This document shows, piece by piece, positions 8,129-16,897 of a DNA stretch of 64,000 nt. This stretch comes from Curtobacterium guangdongense. GTDB lineage: Bacteria > Actinomycetota > Actinomycetes > Actinomycetales > Microbacteriaceae. The translations under genes were made by a program, and so were the position numbers. Every line of letters starts with the position of its first letter. Position 1 is the stretch's first letter. The notes under the pieces are model-generated. The model had not been told where the DNA came from. It saw only the letters and a list, made by a program, of their open reading frames with translations, and searched no databases. The stretch spans positions 1-64,000 of the forward strand of contig NZ_JBMPIT010000005.1 of assembly GCF_049341845.1 (NCBI RefSeq), in the 5' to 3' direction.

Positions 8129-8473
8129 GTGTTCGACTCCGTGACGTCGGCGGCGCTGCAGAGCGCGCTCGACGGGCTCTCGATGCGCCAGCGGGTGATC
8201 GCGAACAACATCGCGAACATCAACACCACGAACTACCACGCCGAGAAGGTGCAGTTCGAGGACGCCCTCGCCAAGTCGATCGTCGACGGCAACGGCAGCA
8301 CGACGCCGACCGTCGCGCGGAGCCTCGAGCCGACGAACACGAACGGGAACAACGTCAACCTCGACGAGGAGACGCTCTCCAACATCGACACGGTGCTCCG
8401 GTATCAGTTCGCCACGCAGGCGATGAACTCCGAGCTGACCAGCGTCCGTGCGGCGATGCGGACCAACTCGTGA
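8129..8473 (+). CDS. flgB: FlgB, proximal rod protein
   Basis: 114 residues from GTG at 8129, preceded by GAGGGGA at good spacing. A TTG at 8111 would add six residues and lacks a site. LSMRQRVIANNIANINTTNY (residues 18-37) is the rod-protein signature. It forms the base of the flagellar rod across the peptidoglycan. It is the first gene of a long operon; its stop overlaps the flgC start. Confidence 0.93.
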   Translation: MFDSVTSAALQSALDGLSMRQRVIANNIANINTTNYHAEKVQFEDALAKSIVDGNGSTTPTVARSLEPTNTNGNNVNLDEETLSNIDTVLRYQFATQAMNSELTSVRAAMRTNS

Positions 8474-8865
8474 CGACGTTCGACGCGATCGGCATCGCGA
8501 GCACCGGCCTCACCGTGCACCGGAAGTGGCTCGACGCCATCTCCGACAACATCGCCAACGTCAACACCGTCCGCTCGATGGACGACAGCGCGTTCCAGGC
8601 GCGGTACGTCGAGGTGCAGGAGGGCAACGGCGTCTCCGGCGCCTACGTCAAGGGCGCCGCGTTCGGCAGCGCCGCCGGCCGGGTGACCTACGACCCGGAC
8701 AACCCGCTCGCGAACGCCGAAGGGTACGTCCGCCTGCCGGACATCGACCTCGGCACGCAGATGGCGGACCTCATCATGGCCCAGCGCGGCTACCAGGCGA
8801 ACGCCGCCGTGGTCGACCGCGCCAAGACCGCCTACGAGGCGGCACTGCAGATCGGGAAGAACTGA
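8470..8865 (+). CDS. flgC: FlgC, proximal rod protein
   Basis: 131 residues. The N terminus has RKWLDAISDNIANVNTVRSM and the C terminus has ADLIMAQRGYQANAAVVDRA, both hallmarks of FlgC. It overlaps flgB by 4 bp (GTGA) and fliE by 1 bp. Confidence 0.95.
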   Translation: MTTFDAIGIASTGLTVHRKWLDAISDNIANVNTVRSMDDSAFQARYVEVQEGNGVSGAYVKGAAFGSAAGRVTYDPDNPLANAEGYVRLPDIDLGTQMADLIMAQRGYQANAAVVDRAKTAYEAALQIGKN

Positions 8866-9194
8866 TGCCCATCGACGCCGTGAACGGTGTGACCACGAAC
8901 GCCCTCTCCGGGGTGTTCGGCACGAACCAGGCCACCACGCCCGCGACCACCGCCGAGCCCACGACGGGCACCGACGGGTCCTTCGCCGCGAGTCTCGGCA
9001 ACGCCGTCGACGGACTCCAGGAGCTGCAGAGCACGTCGAAGACGCTCGCGCTCAAGGCCGTCACCGGCAACCTCGACGACATCCACGACGCCACCATCGC
9101 GTCCACCCGCGCGCAGGTCACGCTCGAGCTCGTCGCCGCTGTCCGCAACAAGGGCGTCGACGCCTTCAACGAGATCATGAGGATGCAGGCCTGA
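8865..9194 (+). CDS. fliE: FliE, hook-basal body complex protein
   Basis: 109 residues. The C-terminal 60 residues carry the FliE pattern: DIHDATIASTRAQVTLELVA and AFNEIMRMQA. FliE joins the MS ring to the rod. It is sandwiched between flgC and fliF with 1-bp overlaps. The N-terminal 40 residues are low-complexity Thr/Ala. Confidence 0.92.
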   Translation: MPIDAVNGVTTNALSGVFGTNQATTPATTAEPTTGTDGSFAASLGNAVDGLQELQSTSKTLALKAVTGNLDDIHDATIASTRAQVTLELVAAVRNKGVDAFNEIMRMQA

Positions 9195-10864
9195 TGCCCG
9201 TCGCACTGCAGAACGTCTTCGGCCGCCTCGGCGCCTACGTCAAGGGCTTCTCCGCCGCCCAGCGCACCATCGCGATCCTCGGCGTCGCGGCGCTCGTCCT
9301 CGGCGGCATCGCGCTCGCGTCGTGGCTCGGCAAGCCGTCGTACGCGCCGCTCTTCACCGGGCTGGCCGCGGCCGACGCGAGCTCGGTCACGGACCAGCTC
9401 ACCACCGACGGCGTGCCGTTCCAGCTCACCGACGGCGGGGCGACGATCCTCGTGCCGCAGTCCGCGGTGTACACCGAGCGGCTCAAGGCGGCGTCGAACG
9501 GCCTGCCGTCGTCGAACGAGGGCGGCTACTCGCTGCTCGACAAGATGGGTGTGACGAGCTCCGAGTTCCAGCAGGACGTCACCTACAAGCGCGCGATCGA
9601 GGGTGAGCTCGCGAAGACGATCTCGGCGTTGGACGGCGTGCAGACCGCCACCGTGCAGCTCGCGATCCCGGAGAAGTCCGTGTTCGTGTCCGAGGAGAAG
9701 GACCCGACGGCGTCGGTGTTCATCGCCACGAAGAACGGCGTCCAGCTCACCACCGACCAGGTGCAGTCGATCGTGCACCTGACGAGCGCCGCGGTCGAGG
9801 GCATGCAGCCCACCGACGTGTCCGTCGTCGACGCGAAGGGCCAGACCCTGTCGGCCGTCGGCACCGGCGCGACCGGATCGGGCGCCGACCAGGCAGCGGA
9901 CTACGACGCAACCACCTCGAAGAAGATCCAGGACCTGCTCGACACGACGCTCGGAGCCGGCAACGCCAGCGTCGTCGTGTCCGCGACGATGAACCAGAAC
10001 ACCGGGACCCGCACGGCGGAGTCCTACACGACGCCGACCTCCGGACCGGTCGCGCTCAACGAGTCGTCGACGAAGGAGCAGTACGGTTCCGGCTCCGGTG
10101 CGTCCAGCGGCGCGACGGGTGTCCTCGGCCCGGACAACATCGCCGTCCCGAACGGCTCCGCGACGAGCGGCACCGGCGACGGCGGCTACACGAACGAGTC
10201 GGCGACGAAGAACAACGCCGTCGACCACACCACCGAGACGACGCAGATCCCGTCGGGCGGCGTCGACCGGCAGACGGTGTCCGTCGCGCTCAACAGCAAG
10301 GCCGCCTCGGTGCAGAACGCGAACCTGCAGAGCATCAACGACCTCGTGTCCGCCGCCGCGGGTGCCGACACCGCTCGCGGGGACCAGGTGAAGGTCGCGA
10401 TGATGGACTTCGACACGACCACCGCCGACGACGCCGCGAAGGCGCTCAAGGCGCAGCAGCAGGCCGACCAGCAGGAGGCGATGTGGTCGGCGATCCGTAC
10501 CGCCGGCATCGTCATCGGTATCGCACTGGCCCTCATCGCGCTCATCATCGTGCTGGTCAAGCGCGGTCGGCGGCAGGAGCGCGAGAGCGTCGACGTCGGT
10601 GAGCTCGACGCCTTCGGGAGCGCGTTCGAACTGCCGTTGGCGGTCGACGCGGCCGAGCAGCGCGCCGGGCTCTCGTCCGCCGGCGACGCCCCGACCGTCG
10701 CGCTGCCGACACTGCCGCACGACGACGCCCCGACCGAGGTCCTCACCACCGACGAGATCACCGCCGAACGTCGCCGTCAGGACATCTCCGCCCTCGCCGA
10801 GCGTGACCCGAAGCGTACGGCCGAGCTCCTCCGCGGGCTCCTCGACGACCGGACCACGGTGTGA
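9194..10864 (+). CDS. fliF: FliF, flagellar MS-ring protein
   Basis: 556 residues. The N-terminal membrane helix is at about 23-43 (TIAILGVAALVLGGIALASW). The YscJ-like ring domain follows (YAPLFTGLAAADASSVTDQL, then GGYSLLDKMGVTSSEFQQDV). A second membrane helix is near 437-456 (IVIGIALALIALIIVLVKRG). The cytoplasmic tail ends in an FliG-binding segment. It builds the membrane ring holding the rotor and export gate. It overlaps fliG by 4 bp. Confidence 0.96.
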   Translation: MPVALQNVFGRLGAYVKGFSAAQRTIAILGVAALVLGGIALASWLGKPSYAPLFTGLAAADASSVTDQLTTDGVPFQLTDGGATILVPQSAVYTERLKAASNGLPSSNEGGYSLLDKMGVTSSEFQQDVTYKRAIEGELAKTISALDGVQTATVQLAIPEKSVFVSEEKDPTASVFIATKNGVQLTTDQVQSIVHLTSAAVEGMQPTDVSVVDAKGQTLSAVGTGATGSGADQAADYDATTSKKIQDLLDTTLGAGNASVVVSATMNQNTGTRTAESYTTPTSGPVALNESSTKEQYGSGSGASSGATGVLGPDNIAVPNGSATSGTGDGGYTNESATKNNAVDHTTETTQIPSGGVDRQTVSVALNSKAASVQNANLQSINDLVSAAAGADTARGDQVKVAMMDFDTTTADDAAKALKAQQQADQQEAMWSAIRTAGIVIGIALALIALIIVLVKRGRRQERESVDVGELDAFGSAFELPLAVDAAEQRAGLSSAGDAPTVALPTLPHDDAPTEVLTTDEITAERRRQDISALAERDPKRTAELLRGLLDDRTTV

Positions 10865-11895
10865 ACGCCGCCGCCCCCGCATCCGGCGACCGCGCGCTGA
10901 CCGGTGCGCAGAAGGTCGCGCTCATCCTCATGCAGATGGAGACCGAGCGCGCCGCCGAGGTGATGAAGCAGTTCTCCGAGCTCGAGGCCGAGGAGATCTC
11001 CGCGGAGATCGTCCGGATGCGCCGGGTCGAGGACACCGTCGTCGACAAGACGTTGACCGAGTTCCACCGGATGACACTGACCGGGCGCACGCAGCGTCGC
11101 GGCGGCAAGGAGACCGCACTCGGCCTCCTCGAGGCGTCCTTCGGTGCCGAGCGTGCCGCGGGTGTCATGGACCGCCTGGCCTCCAACCTCGCCGGGCAGT
11201 CCTTCGACTTCCTCGACGACGCCGAACCGGGCCAGATCATCTCCCTGCTCGAGGGCGAGCTCCCGCAGACCATCGCCCTCGTGCTGGCGCACCTCAAGCC
11301 GGGCCAGGCGAGCGCCGTGCTCGCCGGTGTCGACGAGCGTGCGCGGACGGACGTCGCGCAGGCGTTCGCCACGATGGGCTCGGCGACCCCGGAGGCGGTC
11401 GGCATCGTCGCCGGCGTGCTCCGGCAGCGCGCCGGCGCCGTCGTGTCGCCACGCGAGAGCATCGAGGTCGTCGGGGGCATCCAGCCGCTCGTGGACATCA
11501 TCAACCGGTCGGACGTCGCCACCGAGAAGGCCGTGCTCGACGGTCTCGAGGCGCGCGACCCCGAGCTCGCGGAGGACATCCGCTCCCGGATGCTCACGTT
11601 CGAGGACATCGTCAAGCTCGAGGCGCGGGACATCCAGCAGGTGCTCCGCGGCATCGACTCGAAGATCCTCGCCACCGCGATGAAGGGCGCTGCCGGTCCG
11701 GTCGTCGAGACCATCCGCGCGAACGTCTCCGAGCGCAACCGCGAGCTGCTCGACGACGAACTGCAGGCGATGGGCCCGGTCCGTGTCTCGCAGGTCGAGG
11801 AGGCCCGCGCCGAGGTCGTCCGCTCCGTCCGCGAGCTCGAGGCGCAGGGCGTCATCACCGTCCACCGCGCGGAGGAGGACGAGCTCGTTGAGTGA
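10861..11895 (+). CDS. fliG: FliG, rotor / motor switch protein
   Basis: 344 residues, usual length. N-terminal domain: GAQKVALILMQMETERAAEV. Middle: LLEGELPQTIALVLAHLKPG, with the H-L-K-P region that binds FliM (usually EHPQ). C-terminal torque helix: IQQVLRGIDSKILATAMKGA followed by the charged SERNRELLDDEL that faces MotA. GTG start overlapping fliF. Confidence 0.96.
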   Translation: MNAAAPASGDRALTGAQKVALILMQMETERAAEVMKQFSELEAEEISAEIVRMRRVEDTVVDKTLTEFHRMTLTGRTQRRGGKETALGLLEASFGAERAAGVMDRLASNLAGQSFDFLDDAEPGQIISLLEGELPQTIALVLAHLKPGQASAVLAGVDERARTDVAQAFATMGSATPEAVGIVAGVLRQRAGAVVSPRESIEVVGGIQPLVDIINRSDVATEKAVLDGLEARDPELAEDIRSRMLTFEDIVKLEARDIQQVLRGIDSKILATAMKGAAGPVVETIRANVSERNRELLDDELQAMGPVRVSQVEEARAEVVRSVRELEAQGVITVHRAEEDELVE

Positions 11896-12505
11896 CACCA
11901 CCTTCGAACGGCTCGCGTTCCCCGTCGTCGCCGACGCCGGGCTCCGCGACCGCGTCGCCAGCGCCGAGGTCCGTGGGCACGCCGCCGGGTACGCAGCAGG
12001 GCTCCGGGCCGCGCAGGCTGAGACGGATGCACTGCGCGCCGAGCTCGCGGCGGCGCACGACCACCGTGTGGCGCAGCTCGAAGCGGAGTCGGCGCGACGA
12101 CTCGCCGTCCTCGGCGCGATGACCGACGCGCTCGTCGCGCGCACCGTGCCGGTGCTGGAGTCGGCGGAGCGATCCGTCGTGGAGGCCGCCGTCGAACTGG
12201 CCGAAGCCGCCGTCGGGTACGCGATCCGGTCCTCCCGTCCGGTCCTGGAGGCCGGGGTCGGCTCCGGTGCGGAGGCGACGGTCCGCCGTGCGCTCGCGTC
12301 GGTCGACCACACCGTCGCGATCGCCGTGCGGCTCAGTCCGGCGGACGCCGCGGCGGTCGCCGGGCTGGACCTGCCGGTCCCGGTGCGCGCGGACGCGACC
12401 CTCGCCGACGGCGACGCGGTCGTCGACCTGCCGGACGGCATCCTCGACGCCCGCATCGGTGTCGCGCTCGCCCGCGCCAAGGACGCGCTGGGGGTGACCG
12501 CGTGA
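11888..12505 (+). CDS. fliH: FliH, negative regulator of the export ATPase
   Basis: 205 residues from TTG at 11888, which overlaps the end of fliG by 8 nt. It has a glycine-rich helix near the start (EVRGHAAGYAAGLRAAQAET), the FliH/YscL feature, then a long coiled coil (DALRAELAAAHDHRVAQLEA). The C-terminal domain ends in DGILDARIGVALARAKDALG. FliH dimers hold FliI at the export gate. Sequence identity in this family is low, so the call leans on position before fliI. Confidence 0.85.
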   Translation: MSDTTFERLAFPVVADAGLRDRVASAEVRGHAAGYAAGLRAAQAETDALRAELAAAHDHRVAQLEAESARRLAVLGAMTDALVARTVPVLESAERSVVEAAVELAEAAVGYAIRSSRPVLEAGVGSGAEATVRRALASVDHTVAIAVRLSPADAAAVAGLDLPVPVRADATLADGDAVVDLPDGILDARIGVALARAKDALGVTA

Positions 12506-13830
12506 CCGCGACGCTCCTCCGTCCGCGCGGCCTCGACGCCGCCGTGGCCCTCGCCGCGCCGCAGCGCGTCGGCGTCGTGACGAGCGCCGTCGGCCTCGGG
12601 CTGACGATCGCCGGACTCGACGCCCGTATCGGCGAGGTCGTCCTCGTCGGGCACGACGACGGACCGCAGACCGCCGTCGAGGTCGTCGCGACCGACGCGA
12701 CGGGCGTCCGGTGCATGCCGCTCGGGCGACTCACCGGGATCACCGCGGGGACGCCGGCTCGGCCCACCGGACGTCCGGTGCTCGTGCCGACCGGTCACGG
12801 CCTGTTCGGACGGGTGCTCGACGGACTCGGCCGCCCGATCGACGATCGCGGCCCGCTCGACGCCGACGACTGGGTGGATCTCGACCACGCGACGCCGAAC
12901 GCCATGGCACGGATGCGCATCGACACGCCGATGCAGCTCGGGGTCCGGGTGCTCGACACCCTGACGACCGTCGGGCGCGGGCAGCGCATGGGCCTGTTCG
13001 CGGGCTCCGGTGTCGGCAAGTCGTCGCTGCTGTCGATGATCGCCAGGGGGAGTGACGCCGCCGTCAACGTCATCGCGCTGGTCGGGGAGCGCGGCCGCGA
13101 GGTCCGGGAGTTCCTCGAGGACGACCTCGGGCCTGCGGGCCTCGCACGCTCGATCGTCGTCGTGTCCACCTCGGACGAGCCGGCGCTCATGCGTCTGCGT
13201 GCCGCCTTCGTCGCCACCCGCATCGCGGAGTCGTTCCGCGACGCCGGGCGGGACGTCGTGCTGATGATGGACTCGCTCACCCGGGTCGCGATGGCGCAGC
13301 GCGAGATCGGGCTCTCCGTGGGGGAGCCGCCGGCCACCAGGGGCTACCCGCCGTCGACGTTCTCGGTCCTCGCCGGGCTGCTCGAGCGCGCCGGCACCGA
13401 CCGCGTCGGGAGCATCACCGGGCTCTACACGGTGCTCGTCGACGGGGACGACCACAACGAGCCGATCGCCGACTCCGCGCGGAGCATCCTCGACGGGCAC
13501 GTCGTCCTCGACCGGAAGCTCGCCGTGACGGGGCACTTCCCGTCCGTGGACGCCCTCGGCTCGATCTCCCGCGTGGCGTCGAAGGTCACGACCGACCACC
13601 AGCGCGCCGCCGCGACGGGCCTGCGGAAGGTGATGGCCGCACGGAAGGCCGCGCAGGACCTGCTCGACGTCGGGGCGTACCAGCGTGGGACGAACCCGCT
13701 CGTGGACGCGGCCGTCGACCACCAGGACGCGATCGACGCGTTCCTCCGCCAGGGCATGGACGAGCGCGCGACCGCGGACTCGTCGTGGGATCGCCTCAGC
13801 GCACTCGTCCAGCAGCTCGGGGGTCTCTGA
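12502..13830 (+). CDS. fliI: FliI, flagellar export ATPase
   Basis: 442 residues, standard length. Walker A is AGSGVGKSS (167-175, Lys173). Walker B is VVLMMDSLTRVA, with EPPATRGYPPSTFSVLAGLL, typical of T3SS ATPases. GERGREVREFLEDDLG is the family motif. It energises substrate unfolding and release at the export gate. It overlaps fliH and fliJ by 4 and 1 nt. Confidence 0.97.
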   Translation: MTATLLRPRGLDAAVALAAPQRVGVVTSAVGLGLTIAGLDARIGEVVLVGHDDGPQTAVEVVATDATGVRCMPLGRLTGITAGTPARPTGRPVLVPTGHGLFGRVLDGLGRPIDDRGPLDADDWVDLDHATPNAMARMRIDTPMQLGVRVLDTLTTVGRGQRMGLFAGSGVGKSSLLSMIARGSDAAVNVIALVGERGREVREFLEDDLGPAGLARSIVVVSTSDEPALMRLRAAFVATRIAESFRDAGRDVVLMMDSLTRVAMAQREIGLSVGEPPATRGYPPSTFSVLAGLLERAGTDRVGSITGLYTVLVDGDDHNEPIADSARSILDGHVVLDRKLAVTGHFPSVDALGSISRVASKVTTDHQRAAATGLRKVMAARKAAQDLLDVGAYQRGTNPLVDAAVDHQDAIDAFLRQGMDERATADSSWDRLSALVQQLGGL

Positions 13831-14270
13831 TGGCGCGCCGCTTCCCGCTCGCCGGACTCCTCCGACTCCGGCACGCCGAACAGGACCAGGCCGCAGCGGT
13901 CCTCGCCGCCGCGAACGAACGGGTCCGTGACGCCGCCGACGCCCGGATCGCCGCGCGCCGGAACCTGAGCGACCAGGAGGCCACGATGCCCATCGAGGAC
14001 GCCGCGACCCTCAGCGCCGTCGCCGCAGCTCGTGCCGCGACCCGCGGGATGCTCGAGGAACTCGACGCCGTCGTGCAGCACCGCCGCGCCGACGCCGATG
14101 CCGCGCAGGGGTCGTACAACGCCGCCCGTCGCGCAGCGCTGGGGCTCGAGAAGCTCGAGACGCAGCACGACTCCCGTGTCGCGGCGGAGGACCTGCGCAC
14201 CGAACAGACCACCCTCGACGAGATCGCGGCACGGAGCCCGCGCGACCTCGGGAACGGAGACGGCCGATGA
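13830..14270 (+). CDS. fliJ: FliJ-like export protein
   Basis: 146 residues, all-helical, with heptad-like charged stretches (LLRLRHAEQDQAAAVLAAAN, residues 10-29, and LGLEKLETQHDSRVAAEDLR near the C terminus). FliJ is the coiled-coil stalk in the FliI ring; sequence is poorly conserved but the place after fliI and helicity fit. It overlaps the next gene as ATGA. Confidence 0.8.
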   Translation: MARRFPLAGLLRLRHAEQDQAAAVLAAANERVRDAADARIAARRNLSDQEATMPIEDAATLSAVAAARAATRGMLEELDAVVQHRRADADAAQGSYNAARRAALGLEKLETQHDSRVAAEDLRTEQTTLDEIAARSPRDLGNGDGR

Positions 14271-14962
14271 GCCTCGACACCGTGCTGAGCCGGATCTCCG
14301 AGATCCGCTCCCAGATCGACACGCTGCAGAGCGGGACCGCTGCCACCGCGTCCGCGTCGGCCGACTCGGCGGCGTCGTCGAAGGCATTCGCAACGGCACT
14401 CGCCGACGCCTCGGGGACCGCCGCGCCGACGACCGTCCCGGCGACGTCCGTCGACGCCGGCAAGGGGACCGTCGCCACCGGCAGTGGTGCGACGGGGGAC
14501 GACGTGGTCGCCGACGCGAAGAAGTACCTCGGCGTGCCGTACGTGTTCGGCGGGACGACCACCTCGGGCATGGACTGCTCCGGACTCGTCCAGACCGTCT
14601 TCAAGGACCTCGGCGTCACCATGCCGCGCGTCGTGCCGGACCAGGCGAAGATGGGCGTCGCGGTGCCGTCGCTCGCGCAGGCGCAGCCGGGTGACCTGAT
14701 CATCCCGAAGGGCGAGGGCCACGTCGTCATCTACGTCGGCGACGGCAAGGTGCTGCACGCGCCCCGCCCCGGCAAGGACGTCCGCATCGTGGACAACTGG
14801 TACAAGGACTCGGACATCGCGACCATCCGGCGCATCGTGCCGTCGGCCCAGGAGGCCGCGGCGACGAAGGCCGCCTCCGCTGCCGGTGCGGGTTCGTCCG
14901 GGACCGACCTGCAGACCGCTGCGCTGATGTCCCTGCTGCAGTCCGGGAGCGCCGCCGCATGA
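14267..14962 (+). CDS. NlpC/P60 peptidoglycan hydrolase in the flagellar operon
   Basis: 231 residues. The NlpC/P60 domain covers about 78-192: KKYLGVPYVFGGTTTSGMDC holds Cys104, then His152 (GEGHVVIYVGDG) and His164 (VLHAPRPG) complete a Cys-His-His set. The N-terminal 77 residues are helical then Ala/Thr/Ser linker, without a signal peptide. This suggests export through the flagellar channel, as for FlgJ of Gram-negatives, to cut the wall for the rod. No flgJ exists here. It is coupled to fliJ and fliK by overlaps. The flagellar role is inferred. Confidence 0.85.
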   Translation: MSLDTVLSRISEIRSQIDTLQSGTAATASASADSAASSKAFATALADASGTAAPTTVPATSVDAGKGTVATGSGATGDDVVADAKKYLGVPYVFGGTTTSGMDCSGLVQTVFKDLGVTMPRVVPDQAKMGVAVPSLAQAQPGDLIIPKGEGHVVIYVGDGKVLHAPRPGKDVRIVDNWYKDSDIATIRRIVPSAQEAAATKAASAAGAGSSGTDLQTAALMSLLQSGSAAA

Positions 14963-16392
14963 CCATGACGATGCCCACCGCCCCGGGCGCGCCCACGGCT
15001 GCGGCTCCCGCCCGAGCCGGGTCGTCCGCGAAGGACGACGCGACCACGAGTACCGGGTTCGCGGCCGCGCTGACCGCTGCGTCCGCCGCAGCTCCTGCCG
15101 CCGGGCGCGGTCCGGCGCGGGACACGGACGGACGTCAGGCGGCGAACTCGACGACTGCCGAGTCCGGTGCTGCGGGCGACGCCACGCAGCTCACGGCGGG
15201 CCAGCCCGCGCCGTCGGAGCCCGTGCCCACGCAGCCCGCACCCACGGATGCCGGCGCACTCGCCGTACTCCTCGGCCTCCCGGTCGCGGCCGCCTCGACA
15301 GCGCCCAGCGTGCCGGCCGCAGCGCCCACGGCCCCCACCCCGGACGTCCCGAGTCTCGCCGCGGACGCCCCGAGTCTCGCGGTGGGCGACGGTTCTCGTG
15401 CTCCGGAGGCCGACAACGGTCGCGCAGTGCGAGTCTCGGCCGAGGCGCTCGCGGGTGGAGCGCAGCCGGCGTCCGGGCGCGCCGCGCAGTCGGGTCTCGC
15501 GGAGGGCGACACCCCTCGGGCCGCGCAGGGCGAGAACGGTCACGCAGCCCGGGTCTCGACCACGGGCGCGCCTGCGGGCGTCGTCGCGGCGGTGGCCGGC
15601 GCGGCTGCGGGCGGCGAGCCGTCGGCGGTCGCTGGCGGCCTCCCGGCTGCGCCCACCACCGGTGCGCCGAGTCTCGCGGTGAGCGACACTCCTCGGGCCC
15701 CGCAGGCCGAGAACGGTCGCGCAGCCCGAGTCTCGCCCGCAGCCGCCGCACAGGCCGGACCAGCACCGGAGTCCGCCGCACCGACGGCACCCGCTGCACC
15801 AGCGACCGCACCGCAGCACGGGTCGGACGCGATCGTCCGCACCCAGGCCGAGCCGAGCCTCCAGGCCGGCGCCACCGGACGGACGCCGGACGCGACCTTC
15901 GCGGTCCCGTCCCCGACGACCACCGCCCCGACGGCCACCGCCGCGACCCCCGCGACGCAGCCAGCGACTCCCGCGCCGCTCACCCAGCAACTCGCCCGGC
16001 CCGTGTTCTCGCTCGCGCAGGCCGGCCCGGGGGAGCACGTGGTGACGGTGCAGGTCGTTCCCGACACCCTCGGTCCGGTCACGGTCCGCGCGCACGTCAC
16101 CGCGCACGGGATGCACGTCGAGCTCTTCGCCGCGTCGGACGCCGGCCGCGAGGCCGTCCGCCAGGTCCTCCCGGACCTGCGTCGCGAGGGCAGCACGGTC
16201 GCGACCACCCTCGACCTGTCCTCGCAGAACCACCCCGGCCAGTCGGCGGACCAGTCCGCTGCCCGCGACGGGCGTCCGTCCGGCGGTCCGGCAGCACGGC
16301 AACCCGACCGGGAGGCTCGACCCACCACCGCCGAGCACGCTCGGCCCGCCACCACCACCGTCCGCACCGCGGGACTCGACGTCCTCGCCTGA
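14959..16392 (+). CDS. fliK: FliK, hook-length control protein
   Basis: 477 residues. The first 340 are Ala/Pro/Thr-rich and disordered, as in FliK rulers. They contain three copies of a segment of about 22 residues (SLAVxDTPRAPQAENGR-like, DNA 15370-15437, 15490-15557, 15667-15734). The C-terminal domain (about 350-425) has the Flg_hook pattern GEHVVTVQVVPDTLGPVTVR and MHVELFAASDAGREAVRQVL. FliK measures the hook and switches export specificity through FlhB. Placement between fliJ/NlpC and flgD is standard. Confidence 0.9.
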   Translation: MTMTMPTAPGAPTAAAPARAGSSAKDDATTSTGFAAALTAASAAAPAAGRGPARDTDGRQAANSTTAESGAAGDATQLTAGQPAPSEPVPTQPAPTDAGALAVLLGLPVAAASTAPSVPAAAPTAPTPDVPSLAADAPSLAVGDGSRAPEADNGRAVRVSAEALAGGAQPASGRAAQSGLAEGDTPRAAQGENGHAARVSTTGAPAGVVAAVAGAAAGGEPSAVAGGLPAAPTTGAPSLAVSDTPRAPQAENGRAARVSPAAAAQAGPAPESAAPTAPAAPATAPQHGSDAIVRTQAEPSLQAGATGRTPDATFAVPSPTTTAPTATAATPATQPATPAPLTQQLARPVFSLAQAGPGEHVVTVQVVPDTLGPVTVRAHVTAHGMHVELFAASDAGREAVRQVLPDLRREGSTVATTLDLSSQNHPGQSADQSAARDGRPSGGPAARQPDREARPTTAEHARPATTTVRTAGLDVLA

Positions 16393-16417
16393 TCCCGACC
16401 ACGACAAGGAACCCACC

Positions 16418-16849
16418 ATGCCCCTCGACGGGATCACCGGCAGCGTCGACCAGGCCACCCAGGCCGCAGCCCTCGCCGCGAACGCCGCCTCGAAGAAGTC
16501 GCAGACGATGGACTCCGAGGTGTTCATGAAGCTGCTCGTCACGCAGCTGCAGAACCAGGACCCGTCCTCGCCGATGGACACGAACCAGATGATCAGCCAG
16601 CAGACGCAGCTCGCGATGATGGAGCAGATCACCAACCAGACCACGACGGGGAACGAGAACTTCTCGTTGCAGATGCGCATCGCCGCGGCCAACCTCGTCG
16701 GCAAGCAGGTCACCTACACGGACGCGTCCTCCGGTGCATCCGTCACCGGGGCCGCGACAGCCGTGTCGTACGCGAACAGTGTGCCGACCGTGACCGTGAA
16801 CGGGAAGGAGGTCGATCTCGACGTGATCTCCGGTATCAAGACCGCCTGA
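16418..16849 (+). CDS. flgD: FlgD, hook cap scaffold
   Basis: 143 residues. VFMKLLVTQLQNQDPSSPMD (35-54) is the FlgD N-terminal signature, followed by QQTQLAMMEQITNQT. The short C-terminal part keeps a small beta domain (LVGKQVTYTDASSG). Many FlgD proteins exceed 200 residues, so this is a minimal form lacking the larger FlgD_Ig-like domain. It lies 49 nt before flgE. Confidence 0.92.
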   Translation: MPLDGITGSVDQATQAAALAANAASKKSQTMDSEVFMKLLVTQLQNQDPSSPMDTNQMISQQTQLAMMEQITNQTTTGNENFSLQMRIAAANLVGKQVTYTDASSGASVTGAATAVSYANSVPTVTVNGKEVDLDVISGIKTA

Positions 16850-16897
16850 CCCGCTCGCTCCGCTTTCCCTTCCGTCTCGTTCTGAAAGGAACACACC

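Noticed and set aside
10777..13722. A 981-residue minus-strand reading frame opposite fliG-fliI
   Set aside because: Composition is that of an antisense shadow and the plus-strand genes are certain.
15361..15740. Repeats inside fliK as a CRISPR array
   Set aside because: They are in frame, unevenly spaced and encode repeating protein; no cas gene is present.
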